Assembly: GCA_017634455.1 (NCBI GenBank)
Contig: JAGBNK010000028.1
Location: forward strand, 1-64,000
DNA from: Lachnospiraceae bacterium
GTDB lineage: Bacteria > Bacillota > Clostridia > Lachnospirales > Lachnospiraceae
DNA length: 64,000 bases
Direction: 5' to 3'
The notes under the pieces are model-generated. The model ran no database searches. It was not told where the DNA came from and worked only from the letters and a program-made list of their open reading frames with translations. Made by a program: the position numbers and the translations under genes. The stretch's first letter is position 1. The number at the start of each line of letters is the position of its first letter. Below, piece after piece: positions 61,233-64,000 of this stretch.

Positions 61233-63224
61233 TCAATGAATTATTATCGCTTCATAATTATTTAAGCGATCTAAAATGATTTTGTTTCCCTCAACGGTTA
61301 CTGCTCCCCCATTCAATGTATTAACGCTAGCACCGTGAGGAACATCTATCCTAATCTCCAGATTCTCCAGAGAAATAGGCTCAAAGAACTGGTTATTACC
61401 ACTTGCTCCTGATATATTAATCAGTTGCACCATCTTCACATCCTCTTCCCCATCATTTTTGCCTGTAACAGCAATCTCACACATTGGTGTAACAAGAGGT
61501 GCAATGCTTTCAAGGCCTGCTACCTCAGTTATTACATCCTCTAAGAATTTATATGAATTCTCATGACCATACTGATAATAATAAGTTCCAATATTAAATG
61601 GCACATATATGCCCTGTCCGCTGCCATAATCAAATGCAGTCACTGCAGGAATATCTGTTGTATCCCTCGAATAACATATTTCCGGTGGTCCAAATGGTTG
61701 TTCCGGTACAAGTTCCATGAACTTTCTAGCCTCATCCTTTACCCTGACATCAACCATCTTGTCCCAAGGCACAATATTGTTGATTCCTCTTGCGGCACAG
61801 TTCTTAAATACTTCGCAATCACCTGTTTTGAATTTGAAAACAGACGACTTCATCTTTCGCTTGCCTTGTACAGATTCAATTCCTAGAGATTGGAATGCAT
61901 TATTTTCTCTAGACATTCTGCGCTCATTAGCAAATCCACTTTCACCTGTAGCCACAAGTTTTCCGCCAGCTTTTACATATTCATCTATCATAGCAGCCTG
62001 GTCATCACTCACTGTAGATACATCTGCCAGCACAATTCCTTTATAACGCTTCAAGAGATCTGAAGTTATCTCTTCGATTTTCATTTCATCAAAAGGAACA
62101 TGCATCTGTGATAGAGCCTGAACCAATCCATCAACTTCAGGATCATTTCTTCCCATCAACTTCTTCTCAACCAGCAACACCTCAGCTCGCGATTTCATGC
62201 CCTTATAGATATCTTCATGTTTTGCGAAGAAATCAAAGGCTTTCTTGGAAGCAACCAATCCTGACTTGTCCCGATGTTTGCTCAATGTTCCCAGTATATA
62301 CATGCTGGTGCTATTACTGTATGCCAGATTCTGCCATTGACGAATTTCAAGAAGAGACGACGAAACACAACTGTGTCTATACTGAAAACCCATATAAACT
62401 GCAGATGCATCGTCTACAATCTTGGTTCTGTCAGGTCCTGCTATACGTCTGCTATTTGCAGAAGCATCATATACCCAAGGATGATGATCTACATCCTGAT
62501 TACATTCTGTTCTGAAATAATCGAAACCGTTTATTGCTATGTTTTCATTAATAGCCTTGACTCTCTTATACATTTTCTGCTTCTGCATCATACTGCATTT
62601 TCCAATAAATGCCATATATTTTCCAAAAGCAGGGTCTCTAGGATTTACCTGATCCGGTATATCCAAGTCAAACTGTTCCTTGAACTTTTTTTTACAAATG
62701 TCACAGTGACATGGTTCATGAATTTTCAACTCGTAATCAACAACAAATGTCGAACTCATGTTGCAATATAATCCATCAAAATCATATTCTTTAAACAGTT
62801 CTTCTAATATTTCATATACATATTCCTGCTGATAATCTCCATTGATACAAGTTTGAACAAAACCGTTGTACTCTAACTCATTACCATCAGCCTGTCTGTA
62901 TGCCCAATCAGGATGCTGTTCAAATAGATTCTTACCCATTTTAGAAAAGTCACATCTGGCAATCACTTTGATTCCTGCCTTATGACACTCCCTCAGAATT
63001 CTGTCCAAATCATCACCGTGTAGGTATGCTGATTTATTTTGAAATGGTAATTTGGTTTCATAGCTTGCAATAATTCCTGCTGCATTAAAAGTTACTAATG
63101 TAGCATTGAAATCTTTTAATTCCTGGACAAACTTTACTGCATCGATATCTTCCATATCTACTTCACGCAGATTCGTCTGAACCATTCTCCATGGATAATC
63201 TATCCACCATTTTTCAGTGCTCAT
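61233..63224 (-). CDS. GHL6-like putative glycoside hydrolase with trimerisation-like domain
   Basis: A 663-residue cytoplasmic protein. The first 340 residues form a TIM barrel like the hypothetical glycoside hydrolase family GHL6 (DYPWRMVQTNLREVD, then GIKVIARCDFSKMG, YDFDGLYCNM). Two CxxC pairs (PCHCDICKKKF) within the barrel are typical of this group. Residues about 360-560 resemble the beta-galactosidase trimerisation, glutamine-amidotransferase-like domain (GIVLADVSTVSDDQ, GGKLVATGESG), and a beta domain ends the protein. Its activity is unknown. I start at the ATG behind GGAGGAGG; an ATG 14 codons earlier has no site. First gene of a unit with the transporter, garR and glycerate kinase. 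Confidence 0.72.
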   Translation of the reverse strand: MSTEKWWIDYPWRMVQTNLREVDMEDIDAVKFVQELKDFNATLVTFNAAGIIASYETKLPFQNKSAYLHGDDLDRILRECHKAGIKVIARCDFSKMGKNLFEQHPDWAYRQADGNELEYNGFVQTCINGDYQQEYVYEILEELFKEYDFDGLYCNMSSTFVVDYELKIHEPCHCDICKKKFKEQFDLDIPDQVNPRDPAFGKYMAFIGKCSMMQKQKMYKRVKAINENIAINGFDYFRTECNQDVDHHPWVYDASANSRRIAGPDRTKIVDDASAVYMGFQYRHSCVSSSLLEIRQWQNLAYSNSTSMYILGTLSKHRDKSGLVASKKAFDFFAKHEDIYKGMKSRAEVLLVEKKLMGRNDPEVDGLVQALSQMHVPFDEMKIEEITSDLLKRYKGIVLADVSTVSDDQAAMIDEYVKAGGKLVATGESGFANERRMSRENNAFQSLGIESVQGKRKMKSSVFKFKTGDCEVFKNCAARGINNIVPWDKMVDVRVKDEARKFMELVPEQPFGPPEICYSRDTTDIPAVTAFDYGSGQGIYVPFNIGTYYYQYGHENSYKFLEDVITEVAGLESIAPLVTPMCEIAVTGKNDGEEDVKMVQLINISGASGNNQFFEPISLENLEIRIDVPHGASVNTLNGGAVTVEGNKIILDRLNNYEAIIIH

Positions 63225-63282
63225 CCAACCTCCTCCTACATTCTTTTGGCTTTTTGTTGACATCATTATAATTAGCCACTAC

Positions 63283-63360
63283 TATAATGATTAAGGATAT
63301 ATTAGTGTTTATGTGTCTATTATTGATATAACACGCCTCACTAACTATTTTGAACACATT
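63283..63360. promoter_or_regulatory. Divergent spacer with ATGTGT words
   Basis: The 231-bp spacer (63225-63455) contains minus-strand -10-like TATAGT (63282-63287) without a -35 box, ATGTGT at 63311 and its complement ACACAT at 63354. The words match those before the FdrA operon (57159, 57179), which hints at one regulator for both units. Confidence 0.3.
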
Positions 63361-63455
63361 TTAACAATTTCATACAAGCAACCAGCTCTTATATGATGTT
63401 ATTGTATTCACAACAAAGAATGTCTAATTTTGACACAAAAGGAAGGAATACTATT

Positions 63456-64000
63456 ATGAGTACAATTAACAAGGTAGTATCCACTGTATGGTGGAACAAG
63501 GAAAACTATCATAAATTGAGAAACTTATTTGCAGATTCAGAATTTGTATATGTCCCTTTTTATGATAAGGAAACTCTCAAAAAGGAAGTTGCTGATGCTG
63601 ATGTAGCAATCATTATCGGTGACGTTGATAATTGTCTATTGGGGGACAATACTTTGAAATGGGTACAATGCGATCATGCCGGATTAAATGGCTCTGCCCG
63701 CCCGGAAGTTTTCGCCAAAGGTTTCGATGTAGCTGGTGCCGCAGGAAGAAGCGCACCTGTATTAGCAGAGCATTGCATATATTTCATGTTGGAGCTGTGC
63801 TACCACACCAAAGAATTACTAGCTGCTCAGGAAGCCGGCCACTGGGGTGTAGAAGGTTCTCAGAAATGGCGTGGATTATATGGCCGCAAGGTAGGTATTG
63901 TAGGAATGGGAAATAATGGTCGAATGCTTGCAGAAAGACTTCATGCATTAGGTATGGACATATATGCCTATGACTATTTTCCAATCAAAGGCTTCGATTA
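63456..64000 (+). CDS. D-isomer-specific 2-hydroxyacid dehydrogenase, N-terminal part
   Basis: The first 181 residues are inside the window and the frame is open at the edge. The N-terminal catalytic lobe is followed by the Rossmann fold with KVGIVGMGNNGRMLAERL (GxGxxG form) and an acidic residue (YAYDYF) that favours NAD. The hinge segment AGAAGRSAPVLAEHCIYFML is typical. Such enzymes reduce 2-oxoacids (hydroxypyruvate, glyoxylate) to D-2-hydroxyacids. It is divergent from the hydrolase gene, and a hydroxypyruvate or glyoxylate role would fit the glycerate genes. GGAAGGA lies nine bases before the ATG. Confidence 0.88.
   Translation, partial: MSTINKVVSTVWWNKENYHKLRNLFADSEFVYVPFYDKETLKKEVADADVAIIIGDVDNCLLGDNTLKWVQCDHAGLNGSARPEVFAKGFDVAGAAGRSAPVLAEHCIYFMLELCYHTKELLAAQEAGHWGVEGSQKWRGLYGRKVGIVGMGNNGRMLAERLHALGMDIYAYDYFPIKGFD

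Overview
The window looks like a chromosome segment of a low-GC, Gram-positive, fibre-degrading Lachnospiraceae, and a Butyrivibrio/Pseudobutyrivibrio-type rumen or gut bacterium would fit. This is inferred from AT-rich spacers, strong GGAGG ribosome sites, sigma-A promoters, polysaccharide-use loci each with an AraC regulator, GPH and ABC sugar transporters, chemotaxis and c-di-GMP genes, and a domain-swapped GH3 glucosidase of the type known from Butyrivibrio and Ruminococcus.

Layout. 1-6300: end of a leucine-rich-repeat-variant protein, a four-gene tRNA operon (Pro-Gly-Arg-His) with a near-perfect promoter, a minus-strand housekeeping cluster (rRNA methyltransferase, C1 peptidase, cell-wall amidase, rdgB), and a 580-bp gap that appears to encode a small C-rich RNA. 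6467-8873: a DUF4422 glycosyltransferase facing a CNNM/CBS membrane protein. 8902-15781: a compact Tad/Flp-like export locus with one CpaF ATPase, one protein that looks like TadB fused to TadC, several tiny pilin-like proteins that start directly with an E-Y-G motif and have no leader, and a 931-aa secreted beta-helix-type protein. 16060-18073: a cyclophilin and a shikimate kinase-shikimate dehydrogenase fusion.

18212-24570: a complete hexuronate operon (uxuA, uxuB, eda, uxaC, kdgK) with a divergent AraC regulator; it converts glucuronate to pyruvate and glyceraldehyde 3-phosphate. 24615-35285: PilZ, Mbeg1-like and CheC-like proteins, an orphan CBM6-like protein under a perfect catabolite-response element, a permuted GH3 enzyme with a basic 24-codon leader ORF, a TetR regulator, beta-phosphoglucomutase, a chemoreceptor broken by one amber codon, and a second GH3 enzyme. 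35307-35671 is an array of degenerate extragenic repeats.

35672-51835: two GH78-type (rhamnosidase) genes, a two-permease ABC sugar importer, a GPH symporter, two epimerase-like dehydrogenases (one with an added zinc ribbon) and two AraC regulators, each next to its own direct-repeat operator candidate. 51869-64000: an FdrA/AllG-type acyltransferase cluster with a divergent acetate kinase and an esterase, then glycerate kinase, tartronate-semialdehyde reductase, a GPH transporter, a GHL6-like hydrolase and the start of a 2-hydroxyacid dehydrogenase. The last cluster lacks all ureide genes, and its kinase has diverged in the substrate pocket. It and the leaderless Tad-like locus are the best candidates for undescribed biology.
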